Origin: Chlamydiia bacterium
GTDB taxonomy: Bacteria; Chlamydiota; Chlamydiia; Chlamydiales; 2-12-FULL-49-11
Reading direction: 5' to 3'
Length of the DNA: 64,000 nt
NCBI GenBank assembly: GCA_022601435.1
Contig: JAJACQ010000030.1
Location: forward strand, 21,157 to 85,156
Shown here: one piece after another, positions 37,357 to 47,767 of the stretch
How positions within the stretch are numbered: position 1 is the stretch's first letter
Layout: the number at the start of each line of letters is the position of its first letter
The notes under the pieces: generated by a model
The model's input: only the letters and a program-made list of their open reading frames with translations
Told to the model about the DNA's origin: nothing
Database searches by the model: none
Translations under genes and position numbers: made by a program

Positions 37357-38349
37357 TTATTCGTCTTCATTATAGAATTCAAAAGCTAGATCAATTAGAT
37401 GATCTGCTATGATTTCTGGTGTTGATGTATGATCTCCATTTACAACAAAGCGTCTAATGTTAGCTTCATTGTCAATAAGAGGAAACTCGTTTGATGGGGG
37501 AGTTACAGTGATTTCATTTAAGCCTGCATAATAGACCATAGTTCGTTGACAACCCTCGGGAAGCTGCTCATTTTGTTTTGTAACTAACTCTTTCGTAAAT
37601 CGATTATTGTGAGAAAATCTTTCCCCTAAATCATGCGGAAGAGCCGAATTACCAATAGATAATTTATTAAGATTAGAGACAAACTTAGATCCATAAGCGC
37701 CTACAATAGAGGCAACAAATAAATGATTATTAGGATGAGTTATTCTTAAAGAGTACTCTAACTCAGAAACAATCAATCCACTTAATGATTTGCCTGTAAT
37801 AACGATTTTACTCTCAGGGTTATGATCGCAATACTTAGACAGCATTTCTTGAACCGGTGATAAAAGGTCTTCAAAATGTCTATCTTTGGCAGAGTGGTTT
37901 TTGATAACACGTATATCAGGACTAATATTTGTATTTCTGTATTTTTCTTCAATAGCCTTTACATGTTTTGTATAGAAAAATGAGTTTCCTCCAAATCCTG
38001 TAAGGAAAATATATAAGGGTCTATCAGTGGGTTCGTTGTCTAAATCAAGTAAGGTTTCTTTGTTTGTCACATCATAGGTATGCTGTAAAACAGCAGAATT
38101 AGGTTTGCACATTTCAATCAACACTTCAAAACCAAGTTTAATTAATTCTATAAAACAAATAATGGTATCAACAATTTTCTCCCAAAGAGTTCTTGTATCA
38201 ATTAATATATTATTATCATTGTTATGCCATTCTTGGATTCGATCTTCAAATCTATTTTTTAAAGGATAAGAAGGCTCATTAGGTTGCCATCTATATTCGG
38301 GTAATACTTGTGGTAGTGTGGGTGTATTGCTACTTGCTATTGATGTCAT
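37357..38349 (-). CDS. Alpha/beta-hydrolase-like protein
   Basis: YIFLTGFGGNSFFYTKHV; nucleophile-elbow-like VITGKSLSGLIVSE. Confidence 0.55.
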   Translation of the reverse strand: MTSIASSNTPTLPQVLPEYRWQPNEPSYPLKNRFEDRIQEWHNNDNNILIDTRTLWEKIVDTIICFIELIKLGFEVLIEMCKPNSAVLQHTYDVTNKETLLDLDNEPTDRPLYIFLTGFGGNSFFYTKHVKAIEEKYRNTNISPDIRVIKNHSAKDRHFEDLLSPVQEMLSKYCDHNPESKIVITGKSLSGLIVSELEYSLRITHPNNHLFVASIVGAYGSKFVSNLNKLSIGNSALPHDLGERFSHNNRFTKELVTKQNEQLPEGCQRTMVYYAGLNEITVTPPSNEFPLIDNEANIRRFVVNGDHTSTPEIIADHLIDLAFEFYNEDE

Positions 38350-38557
38350 TATTTCGCCTTATTTTAGTTAAATTATATCAGAAAGAATGACTTTAATTTA
38401 ATGATAAAATTATTTCTTTACATTTTTTACAGTAAATTAACTGAAGGTTAAAATCTAACTCATTTGTGGTTAAAGACTTCTGTTTATTTACGGTGTTTTG
38501 TTTTTAATTATAAAATATGATATAATATATAGAGTTAATTATGAGATATTTATAAAC

Positions 38558-40069
38558 ATGGCTTTTTTTAATTATTTTTATTCGTGTGGAAAACAACCAG
38601 TGGAACCTCATGCAAAAGTTGAGTTTCAAGAATTGAGGCAATCAAGGTGCTCAAAAGTGACTGGATGGCTCAAGACTATAGCTCAACTTCCTATTACAAT
38701 TCCTCATATGATTTATACTATATGCATGTTGAGAAGAGAACAGGATTTACAGGCTGGTGATAAAAGTTTGTTGCCCAATAGAGTTATTCATAGGGTTGTT
38801 TTATCACCTTTTAGAAGTAATTATTTAGTTACTTCAGATAGGATTGCTTCAAGAGTTTTATCAAATTATAGAAGTGATCAAGAGGGGTTATTTACAATCA
38901 CAAAAAAGTCAAGCATCTCTCAGTTGTTATTACCAATTATTAATTATTTAACAAATAAAAGATTTAAGGTAGATGACTTTTTATTTACCTCGGATGGAGC
39001 TGTAGCTCAACAACATAGAGCTATTATACATGATTACTTAGGGCCAAAAAGATTGGACCAAAGAAGAGTTCAAATAGAAATGACAAATAGAAAGATGCTT
39101 TCTTATCTATTAAGAAGAGAAACTAATGGAGAAGTTATAGTTACAGCAAAAGATTTATGTGGTTTATATTCTACATCAGTGATTTCAAGTATTTTGATTG
39201 GTAATAAAATAGAGAATTTTGATGACAATGCAAAGATAACAAATGCTATTAGAACTGTTTTAAATTATAGAGTCATTCCATTTTTAAGAAAATTATCTGA
39301 GCAAGAGCAGAAATCATTTACTTCTAGCTTGAATATCATTTGTGCTTTCTTTAAGACAGTAAAATCAGAGTTTTTAGGTCATATAGCTGAAAACAAGGAG
39401 CTTGATCCTCTTCAAAAGTATGGTCTTTATATTCTTTTATATTTAGCAGGGGTAGAAACTACATCTTCGGTATTAGAATACGCTTTATGGCAATTAGGAA
39501 GACATCCTGATTTACAAAATGAGTTAGTTAAAGAGTTAGGATTAGGAAAATCAGATCTTTTAGATCGAGTTATTAGTGAGTCTTTAAGGCTACATGCTCC
39601 GGTAAGGATTGGCCGTGAGTTTAGAGCTGATACTAAAATGACAGTGCGAAACAAAGAAGGAAGAAATTGGAGTTATACTTTTAATAAAGGAGATGAGTTG
39701 ACAATAGTACCTACTTTAATCGCTCAAAATACTGAGAGTTTAGAAAATCCAGATCAATTTAATCCAAAACGAAAAGTAAGAGTTTCATCATTTAGATCAT
39801 TTTCTTGGCTTCCATTTGGTTCAGGAGCGCATAGATGTCCTGGTCAATGGCTTGCTCTTGCAGAAATTAAATCTATGTTAACACAGTTGCTTATGCATTA
39901 TGAAGTTGTATCAAGTTCTAGAAGTGAAGTAAGACAAAGGCAACTTTTTACTCTAGGGTTAGATAGAGGTATTGAATTAAATCTTATAAATAGAAGAACT
40001 ATTTCTTCAGAGGGAGAAGGGGCTGGTGGTGGAGGTCAAAAGCCCCAAGCAGCTCGAATGGCAAGGTAA
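38558..40069 (+). CDS. Cytochrome P450 (paralog B)
   Basis: Start chosen at MAFFNYFYSCGKQP (38558) by alignment with paralog A; YLAGVETTSSVLEY, ESLRLHAPVRIGR, LPFGSGAHRCPGQWLALAEIK. Confidence 0.92.
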   Translation: MAFFNYFYSCGKQPVEPHAKVEFQELRQSRCSKVTGWLKTIAQLPITIPHMIYTICMLRREQDLQAGDKSLLPNRVIHRVVLSPFRSNYLVTSDRIASRVLSNYRSDQEGLFTITKKSSISQLLLPIINYLTNKRFKVDDFLFTSDGAVAQQHRAIIHDYLGPKRLDQRRVQIEMTNRKMLSYLLRRETNGEVIVTAKDLCGLYSTSVISSILIGNKIENFDDNAKITNAIRTVLNYRVIPFLRKLSEQEQKSFTSSLNIICAFFKTVKSEFLGHIAENKELDPLQKYGLYILLYLAGVETTSSVLEYALWQLGRHPDLQNELVKELGLGKSDLLDRVISESLRLHAPVRIGREFRADTKMTVRNKEGRNWSYTFNKGDELTIVPTLIAQNTESLENPDQFNPKRKVRVSSFRSFSWLPFGSGAHRCPGQWLALAEIKSMLTQLLMHYEVVSSSRSEVRQRQLFTLGLDRGIELNLINRRTISSEGEGAGGGGQKPQAARMAR

Positions 40070-41289
40070 TCAGTGATTTGATCGAAGAATTGCCCTTCGC
40101 TATATCCATTGTGATATTCACCAAAGATACGTACATTTCGTCCGGCACGTTCTAATTTTGACCACTCATATCCTAATTGGATTGTAAGAGAAGGTCTATA
40201 ATTATGAAGCTGCCAGTTTTGAACATCAATTGCGAGGAAAGGGTATCCATAGAGCCTTGGGTGCTTATACTTTGTAACAAGCGGTCTAAATTCAAATCCA
40301 TATTCAAAATAAAAGTATTTCATTGGAAAGCTTGCATCTGAATTAATTATCACACCAGGACCTAAATAAAACCTCATTGAATCTTGAAATTGAATTGATC
40401 CAAAGAAGTCTATTGCTTCAAAACTTGGGTTTCTTCGTAGTACTTCTGGATGGTGTACCATAAACTCATCACCTAAGTGAGATGAAATATGATAGATCCT
40501 TAATCTAAAAGAGTAATTATCTCTTGAGTAGGAGACGGGGATAGATAAGATGTAATCTGTGGTAACAAGCTCTGCCCACTCATCATTAATGTTGACATCT
40601 GGATCCATATTAAAGTTTGCCCACATACAAGCTCCAATATCGATCTGCACATCCCCACCCCATACATCAAAAAATCGGTAGATAGGAAATATATCACCTA
40701 AAGAGATTGCAATTTCATAATTTGCTAAAATCTCATCTCCCCAGCGATAAGCAATAGAATAAACAGGATCCCTTGGATTCGCTATTAAAGGCTCGAATAA
40801 AACAGTTGATTCAGGAAACCATACACCTGTTAAATGAAAATCATATCTTAGAGCCCGAACCTTTGCCGCAGCTTTTCTATCAAGCTTTCGCTCTTGTACA
40901 TCCGTAATTCCCGGTATATCCTTCACAAAGGCGATGATACTGTTTTTAATTCTTTGATCGGAAGGAAGGTTGTATAGATAAACAACACGGTCTTCATCTA
41001 CAGCCACTACTACATAAGTTTCATAGTAATTGGCATCAATGAGAGCCTGAATATAGCCTTCTAAATAACAAATTGTTTCTTCCTCTAAAATACTTGTAGG
41101 AATATGATCTTTTTTTGTGAGCTTTAGATGATTGCTATGCTGATTTTTTTTACCACTTAAAGCAAAAGCCTCTTCTAAATCAATTGCTTGCATGATGTCA
41201 TCATTCACTTCTCCAGCATTAAGATTACCGAATGTAAACAAATAAGCTATAAAGGAAGATAGATAAATCGATTTATGCATAGATTTCAA
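40036..41289 (-). CDS. DUF1207 family, probable outer-membrane/secreted protein
   Basis: ESTVLFEPLIANPRDPVYSIAYRWGDEILANYEIAISLGDIFPIYRF; signal-like leader. Confidence 0.8.
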   Translation of the reverse strand: MKSMHKSIYLSSFIAYLFTFGNLNAGEVNDDIMQAIDLEEAFALSGKKNQHSNHLKLTKKDHIPTSILEEETICYLEGYIQALIDANYYETYVVVAVDEDRVVYLYNLPSDQRIKNSIIAFVKDIPGITDVQERKLDRKAAAKVRALRYDFHLTGVWFPESTVLFEPLIANPRDPVYSIAYRWGDEILANYEIAISLGDIFPIYRFFDVWGGDVQIDIGACMWANFNMDPDVNINDEWAELVTTDYILSIPVSYSRDNYSFRLRIYHISSHLGDEFMVHHPEVLRRNPSFEAIDFFGSIQFQDSMRFYLGPGVIINSDASFPMKYFYFEYGFEFRPLVTKYKHPRLYGYPFLAIDVQNWQLHNYRPSLTIQLGYEWSKLERAGRNVRIFGEYHNGYSEGQFFDQITDYLAIRAAWGF

Positions 41290-41357
41290 TCGAACTTTTT
41301 TAGTACTAACCTTTCCTATATAAATTTGCTAAATTCAATGCAACGATTATTTTAAGA

Positions 41358-42062
41358 TTAGTTTTTTAAAAGTTCTTTTCTTACAAAAGCTGCATCTCCA
41401 TGGTTTTTATTGTCTCTATAAATACAAACAAAACCTTGACTTTCAAGCCATTCACAATAAGGCTTAAAGCAAACAGTATTTTTATAAAATGGGTAATCAG
41501 AAAATTCAGTTTTTATAGCCTTAACCGTTCTTAATATTTTTGGAGCTGAAGATAAAATATTATATTCAAAACCTTGAGTATCTAGCCAGATAAAATCGAC
41601 ATGGTCGACTTTGTTTTTTTCCACCCAGGTATCTAGTTTTACAACGGGTACTTTAACAGTTTCTTTAAACACTATCACGCTCCACCCCCATTTATCAGGA
41701 TTAGGTGGATTAAATGAACTTTGAGCATCAAATGGATTTTTATCTCTTGGATTAGCAGAAGAACTTAAGTGAAAATCGGCATAGCCATCACTATCTCCTA
41801 AACCTAATTGATATGTGTGAATATTGGGATATTCTGAGGTGTTTTTTTCTAGAAGTTTGTACACCTTTGGATTACATTCAAAAGAATGAATGACAGCATC
41901 TGGCCATTGTTCAATCATTTTACAAGAGCTACTACCATCGTGTCCACCCGCTTCAATAATAATAGGATTGGTTGGTAAGTATTGTATAACAGCTTCAAAA
42001 GCAGGGTCATTGCAATATACGTAACTTAAATAAATGGAAGATAGAAACAAAAAAAATCGCAT
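41358..42062 (-). CDS. FkbM-family methyltransferase, exported
   Basis: Signal peptide MRFFLFLSSIYLSYVYC; IIIEAGGHDGSSSCKMIEQWPDAVIHSFECNP ... WLDTQGFEYNILSSA. Confidence 0.85.
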   Translation of the reverse strand: MRFFLFLSSIYLSYVYCNDPAFEAVIQYLPTNPIIIEAGGHDGSSSCKMIEQWPDAVIHSFECNPKVYKLLEKNTSEYPNIHTYQLGLGDSDGYADFHLSSSANPRDKNPFDAQSSFNPPNPDKWGWSVIVFKETVKVPVVKLDTWVEKNKVDHVDFIWLDTQGFEYNILSSAPKILRTVKAIKTEFSDYPFYKNTVCFKPYCEWLESQGFVCIYRDNKNHGDAAFVRKELLKN

Positions 42063-42175
42063 AGTAATATAGTCTCTTTATATGAAAAGTAAAAAAAATT
42101 TAACACACCTTTAAAATATTAGTCTATAGAAAAATAAAAAAGAATTAAACCGAGAAAGATTGTGGTTTTATTAAT

Positions 42176-43035
42176 TTAACTTTTAAGAGGTATATAGATT
42201 AGTGTTTCTAACTTATCAGGACTAGAATCAACAAGCTCCATATTTAGATATTCAAGGAAGATAGGCCGATCAGCTATTTGCTTTTTATTTTGAAAATACC
42301 AATCTTTGAAAATCATATCAAAGGTATCTGAAAGAGATTCATAAGAACCTAAATGCTTAAATGTAGCAAATCGTCCATGCTTTAAATGCATGCGAGCAAC
42401 ATTGTCTTCTTCTATAGTTTATTTAGGAGCTATAAGACAGGCATCAAAACGAAGGTTTTCTTCAGCAGTAATTTGTGGATTGTCTTGAGCGATTCCAAAT
42501 TTACGTGCTTTTATAAGTTTAGGGTGCTTCTTTGCAAATTTTAAAAGCTCAATGAAAGCCTCTTTTGGTGCATTTTGATACGATCCTGTTTTTCTAACAA
42601 ATAAAAGATCCATACCTTCTAAATTTACGATTGTGGGTTTTAAACTCATTTTATTCTCCTGGGTGTTTATTAATTCTTCATTTTCATATTGGTTGGTTTC
42701 TCTATATTGCTTTGGGGATTTCACAATGACTTTTTTAAAAGCAGAAGAAAAGCTTGAGGGGTCTCATAACCTGAATCCATCGCTATTTCTGTAATAGAAT
42801 CTTTATCATACTTAATTTTTCCTGCAGATTTTTCCATCCTTAACCTGCGTACATAATTATTTAGAGATTCGTCAGAATAAGCATGGAATATCCTATGAAA
42901 ATGATAAGGAGAAAATCCTGCAATTTGTGAGATCCTTTTAAGCGAAATCTTACTATCAAGATTCTCTTGAATATAGAGCTGCGCTTTCAAAATTCCTTGA
43001 ATATGGAAATTAGCTGTTTTATCATCTTTAACCAC
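42176..43035 (-). pseudogene. AraC-type regulator with GyrI-like effector domain, disrupted
   Basis: HTH part 42721-43035 (ISLKRISQIAGFSPYHFHRIFHAYSDESLNNYVRRLRMEKS...ITEIAMDSGYETPQAF), frameshift at about 42745, GyrI-like part 42419-42724, in-frame TAA at 42419-42421, same-frame continuation to 42176. Confidence 0.85.
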
Positions 43036-43136
43036 TTGATGCTCTCCTTATAACACCCATTATAAAATATCCTAGCAAAGGAAACATTCCCATTCTTGCT
43101 AAATTCTGATACTTTAAACGAATTTTATCTGAGGAT

Positions 43137-46100
43137 CTAGCATTTTATTTCTTTCATATCCTTGTTAAATATTGAATAGAATGCTCTTAATTCAGCAATA
43201 AATCCACTAGAGGTGCTGTGTTCTAAAAATACCATAAAATCCTTAAGCATATCAGCTTCATTAAGACCTTTAAACAAATGTTTTACCTTATCAATATAGA
43301 ACTGATCTACATCTTCTGCACGTTCTTTTTCTATTGGAAATTGCACCTGAATCCATTTAGTTAAACGCAATTGATAATCAGGAACTAATTTTTCTAGTAA
43401 AGGGAGCGTGTATTGAAAGTTATAAGATTGAAAGAATTCAATTAAATGTTCTTCAAAAAAGGTTTTTAGTGAATTCATTAGTGGGGTGGAATTAGTTAAA
43501 AGATTCTCTAGTACGCTATCTACACAGTTTAATTCTTTAAGTGCACCAAAGAGATGGTTTAGGTCACGAAATGAAACTCTTTTATTAGTTAAAACGGCTT
43601 GAATTCTCATATTGATTGTAGAGATAAAACCTTTTTCATTAAAAAATCGAACAAGGGATAGTTCGGAGCTTAAGTTTGATATGTATTTGTTTATTAAGGA
43701 CTCATCATTAAACCATTCTTGAATGATTGGTAGTGATTCTTTTAAGTGTTCATCTTTCAATAGTTCTAAGACATTAAAACCAACGAATGCAAAGCAGCGG
43801 CACACATCTTTGAACATAAGGAGTTTTTCTTCTGTAGTGTTTGATACTTTACAAAGATCTATTGTCATGCCTATAAAAAGTCGCTCAGCGTAAGATGAAT
43901 CAGTGTTTTTAAGACCTTTAAGAAAGGGTACAAAGCTATATTTTCGGGAAACAAATGGTATAATTTCCAATTTAAGTTCACTTGTAAGAAATTTTGCCAT
44001 TAAAGCTCTTTCTTCATCACTATTAAGGAATGGAGCATTCCAAAGATCTTCTTCTAAACTGTCATATCTAGAAGGCTCTTTTGCTTGATCAGTTAAACAT
44101 TTTTGTATAAATACGGTTTTATCTAAATTTGAGTTTTCAAGTGCTGAATTTAATAATTTTCTAAAAGCCTCTTGCTTGTTATTGAAACAAGTGTTTTTGA
44201 ATACTTTCATCGCTGACATAAATAAATCAACAGACATTGTTTCTATAAATCTTTGCATGACTAAAGTAAGTGTGTTTGTTTGAGAAATAGCTTTAAAGAA
44301 ATTTTGCATGCTCCAAAAAAGTTGATTATTCATTGAATCTTTCTTATAATTTAAGTGAGGATTATTAGGCATGTTAGCTAAAGTTTTAGTACAAATGTCT
44401 ATCCAGTGATTTTGATCTGATGACCAAGCAGGAAGGGTTAAAAGACCTTTATTAATTAACGTATCACAGACGTTATATTCAAAATGAAGAAAGATCAAAG
44501 GCCAAGTTTGTTCTGGAAGTTGTGTAAAAAGTTTTGGAAACCATTCCGTGTCATCTTCACCTCCTATTAGATCTTTTCTGATAGATCTTATAAAAGTTAC
44601 TCGATCTTCATGTGGAACTTCATGGTTAAGAAAATGAACTTTTAGTTTTAAAATAGCGGCTTCTTGCCTTTTCTTTGGGTTAGTAGGATCAAATTCAACA
44701 GGTAGCGTTAAATCTATAAATACTTGATCTTCTTCAGAGTTAACAAATTTTGCTTGGTCTATGGATGTTCTTAAGCTTTGGTTTATTTTTGGGTCTATAT
44801 CATGAAGAAGCTCATGGATGTCTTGTGAAAATTGATCTCTAACATAAGGCTTTATATCTGCTTGTAGAGACACTCTAGTCCATTCAGTTAATAATTGAAT
44901 GCCCCGGGATTTGTCTATAAAAAGATAGTTTAACACGTGCTTTTGATGATCGTTTTTCATCGCTGAATAAATTGATAACATAAGCACACAATCTATTTGG
45001 GTCGGGTTAAAAACCAAAGGAATTACATGTACAAGACATTGACTTTCTTCTATTAAATTAAACAGATCTAAAAATCTTTTTGATGTTCTTCTGTCAAAGT
45101 TATCATCTTGGCTATTTAGAATACCTTTAAACCAATCGATTAATTTTTGAGGTTGATCTTGGACTAAGTTTTTTATGAGCTTTTTCTTTAATTTAATATT
45201 GAATGAGCTTCCGAAATAAAATAAATCTTCTGCAGTAAGAGCCAAAAAAAATGAGTTATAATCTTCCTCTGAAATATTATTCCAATCCTTTTGTCTGCTA
45301 ATAGTCAAATTAGCATTATCAAAGAATATGGATATACCTGAATCAGAATATGCACTTATAGATTCTAAAATTAAAGTGCTGTGTTTTAAACGGTTTGCAA
45401 TATCAGTCATCCATTGCATGCTTAAAAGAGATAATGGGTGAGGAGAATCGTTATGTGAAGCAGTTTCTGGAGTTACTGGTGCACTACAAACTTTTCTTCT
45501 TAAATAGATCCAATCTTCATTATTAAAAGATAAAGCAAATAAAGAAGCTTTTGAATGATTCAGAACTTCTAATAAAAACCATTTTAAAAAAAATTGTCTC
45601 TGATACTTTTTAAAGGGGATTCTTTTTCTTGTATGAATAGCTTTAGTTTCTGATAGAATGGATTGACCAAATTCTTCTACTTCTCTTTTTAATCGATTAT
45701 ACTCGTCAGCTATTTTTTTAGGGCACTGTGAAAGGAAAGCTTTCTCAAGATCTCTATCTGAATCTACCATAAAATAATATAGCGTATCATTACAAAGCTT
45801 GGTGGACAAAGGATTAAATATTTTTTCTAAAAAAGTCTGTTTGTCAACATTAGACCAGGGATTTTTTAAGGTGGCGATTACTAGATTTTTATAAAAGGTT
45901 TCAACAATCTTATATCCGCTATAGTCGTTAATAAAATTATTTATTTTCCCCCAATCTTCATCTGTAAAAAAGTATAAAATATTTGAATTTATAGCAGAAG
46001 GTGAGTCATTTAAAAGTTGATTGAATAAATAGTTTAGTTTTTCATCGGATAATGACTCTAAAGTTTTCGAAAAAAGATCTTTCTTATCATCTAAAGTAAT

Positions 46101-46376
46101 CTCAGGATCAATAGAGACTGTAAAGAGATTTAAGTACAGAAATTTAACCTCTGTTTTACGGGTCAATTCTATTGATCCAGAAGCGATCCCATTAATATAA
46201 TCTAGCCAAGTACTACGAGTTGCGCAGCTAAATGGTTGGTTAAGGTCTTGCTCATAAGGTGTGAATGTTTTTTTTGAAATAGCGCCTTTGATTCTTTGAA
46301 CAATTTCAGAAGGGTCATACCATTCCGGTATAAAACTTTTACATGTTTGACTTATGCTTGAGGCTATTTTTCCCAT
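43137..46376 (-). CDS. Large hypothetical protein (1079 aa)
   Basis: Single long ORF, predominantly helical sequence, no recognised domain. Confidence 0.7.
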   Translation of the reverse strand: MGKIASSISQTCKSFIPEWYDPSEIVQRIKGAISKKTFTPYEQDLNQPFSCATRSTWLDYINGIASGSIELTRKTEVKFLYLNLFTVSIDPEITLDDKKDLFSKTLESLSDEKLNYLFNQLLNDSPSAINSNILYFFTDEDWGKINNFINDYSGYKIVETFYKNLVIATLKNPWSNVDKQTFLEKIFNPLSTKLCNDTLYYFMVDSDRDLEKAFLSQCPKKIADEYNRLKREVEEFGQSILSETKAIHTRKRIPFKKYQRQFFLKWFLLEVLNHSKASLFALSFNNEDWIYLRRKVCSAPVTPETASHNDSPHPLSLLSMQWMTDIANRLKHSTLILESISAYSDSGISIFFDNANLTISRQKDWNNISEEDYNSFFLALTAEDLFYFGSSFNIKLKKKLIKNLVQDQPQKLIDWFKGILNSQDDNFDRRTSKRFLDLFNLIEESQCLVHVIPLVFNPTQIDCVLMLSIYSAMKNDHQKHVLNYLFIDKSRGIQLLTEWTRVSLQADIKPYVRDQFSQDIHELLHDIDPKINQSLRTSIDQAKFVNSEEDQVFIDLTLPVEFDPTNPKKRQEAAILKLKVHFLNHEVPHEDRVTFIRSIRKDLIGGEDDTEWFPKLFTQLPEQTWPLIFLHFEYNVCDTLINKGLLTLPAWSSDQNHWIDICTKTLANMPNNPHLNYKKDSMNNQLFWSMQNFFKAISQTNTLTLVMQRFIETMSVDLFMSAMKVFKNTCFNNKQEAFRKLLNSALENSNLDKTVFIQKCLTDQAKEPSRYDSLEEDLWNAPFLNSDEERALMAKFLTSELKLEIIPFVSRKYSFVPFLKGLKNTDSSYAERLFIGMTIDLCKVSNTTEEKLLMFKDVCRCFAFVGFNVLELLKDEHLKESLPIIQEWFNDESLINKYISNLSSELSLVRFFNEKGFISTINMRIQAVLTNKRVSFRDLNHLFGALKELNCVDSVLENLLTNSTPLMNSLKTFFEEHLIEFFQSYNFQYTLPLLEKLVPDYQLRLTKWIQVQFPIEKERAEDVDQFYIDKVKHLFKGLNEADMLKDFMVFLEHSTSSGFIAELRAFYSIFNKDMKEIKC

Positions 46377-46467
46377 AATTCATCACCAATTAGTTTTGTT
46401 TAAAATTGTATACGATCTTATCTTTGTTAACAATAAATCTTTTATATAAATTTATAAAAGCAACATG

Positions 46468-46641
46468 TTACAATCCAGCAACTAGCTCTGCTTTATCTAA
46501 TTCTTTTTGAGAGTGTGTTTCAGAAGAAGTGAATATTTGATATGCCCCATAGATTTGAGTTGTTATAATAGTTCCAAATAAAGTACTTATTTTCCAATCA
46601 AATCGAGGGTTTGGTCTCTTTGTATAAAGCTTTATTTGCAA
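46468..46641 (-). CDS. Candidate small ORF (57 aa), TTG start
   Basis: MQIKLYTKRPNPRFDWKISTLFGTIITTQIYGAYQIFTSSETHSQKELDKAELVAGL*; GGAGG upstream of TTG; below the track length cut-off. Confidence 0.3.
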   Translation of the reverse strand: MQIKLYTKRPNPRFDWKISTLFGTIITTQIYGAYQIFTSSETHSQKELDKAELVAGL

Positions 46642-46690
46642 AGAGGTGGGTCCCTCCTATAGCTATTTGTACAAAGGACAAGCCCTTATT

Positions 46691-47767
46691 TTACTCACGA
46701 ACATATCTAATCTCCCTTTTTAGTTTTAAAATTCTTTCAACGCTTTCATTCAGTTTTGTTTCGGAGATCAAGCCGCTATTAACAGCATGAACTAAATCCC
46801 GATGTAGCTGTCTTATCTCATCCATGTTAATTTGCTTTGCGCCTGGATCTGTTTCAAGGAGTCTGTTTCCGCCAACCAAGAGGATGTCATTTCCAGCATT
46901 AAAGGCATCGATGGCGATTTTAGAAAGAGACTTTGTTAGTATTCCTTCCATTCTTAATGAATCACAGATGATCAAGCCATCATATGCTAGCTTGTTTCGT
47001 AGAATATCTCTCAAAAAGATCTTGGATGTTGTTGCAGGATAATATGGATCTATGTTTGGAAATAGGATATGCGCCGTCATGATGAAAGGGATACTACCAC
47101 CGAGTGCAATATAGGGCTTTAATTCCATGTTCATTAATTCATCAAGCGTCTTGTTTGATATAGGAAGATTATAATGAGAGTCAGCTTCTACATCACCGTG
47201 CCCCGGAAAGTGCTTGAGGCATGGGAAAATATTTTTTAAAATTAGACCTTCTGAAAATGCTTTTGCTGCTGCTGTTACGGTTTCAGAGTTGTTGCCAAAG
47301 GAACGATCTTTAATGATTAAATTGTTAGCATTGCTATTTATATCCACAACGGGTGCAAAATTTAAGTTAATTCCGATTGTGTTTAAAAGATCTCCGATGT
47401 TTGATGCATAATCATAAACTTTATCCTCTCCTTCAAGATTCATTAGTTGAGCAGAGGGCAGATTCATATTTAGACGTTGAACACGACCACCTTCTTGATC
47501 AATTCCGATAAACAAAGGAAGGTGTGTATTTTGAATAGATTCCTTTTGCAGATCAGAAATGAATAATTTAAGCTTTTCTTTAGAGAGGAGGTTATCTGTC
47601 CATTTATACAAAATAATACCACCAATTTTTGTTTTTCTTAAAAAATCAATAGTTTGTTGATCTAGTTGATCGCCATGGATAGGACTCATGATGAGTTGCC
47701 CAACTTTCTCTTCGGTTGTCAAAGAAAAAAGTGAAGAAAAGATTAATATCGAATATATAAATTTCAT
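46691..47767 (-). CDS. GH3-family beta-N-acetylhexosaminidase (NagZ-like), exported
   Basis: FIGIDQEGGRVQRL, CLKHFPGHGDVEADSHYNLP, LIICDSLRMEGI; N-terminal signal peptide. Confidence 0.88.
   Translation of the reverse strand: MKFIYSILIFSSLFSLTTEEKVGQLIMSPIHGDQLDQQTIDFLRKTKIGGIILYKWTDNLLSKEKLKLFISDLQKESIQNTHLPLFIGIDQEGGRVQRLNMNLPSAQLMNLEGEDKVYDYASNIGDLLNTIGINLNFAPVVDINSNANNLIIKDRSFGNNSETVTAAAKAFSEGLILKNIFPCLKHFPGHGDVEADSHYNLPISNKTLDELMNMELKPYIALGGSIPFIMTAHILFPNIDPYYPATTSKIFLRDILRNKLAYDGLIICDSLRMEGILTKSLSKIAIDAFNAGNDILLVGGNRLLETDPGAKQINMDEIRQLHRDLVHAVNSGLISETKLNESVERILKLKREIRYVRE

Noticed and set aside
37357-38349. P450-associated biosynthetic gene cluster including the hydrolase
   Set aside because: The hydrolase-like gene is on the opposite strand and the nucleophile elbow is the only motif; no other biosynthetic genes nearby, so clustering is not claimed.
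46640-46660. aggtgggtccctcct as a member of the ileS-lepB hairpin family
   Set aside because: Imperfect pairing (AGG-GGG/CCC-CCT with mismatches) and no matching phrase; similarity too weak.
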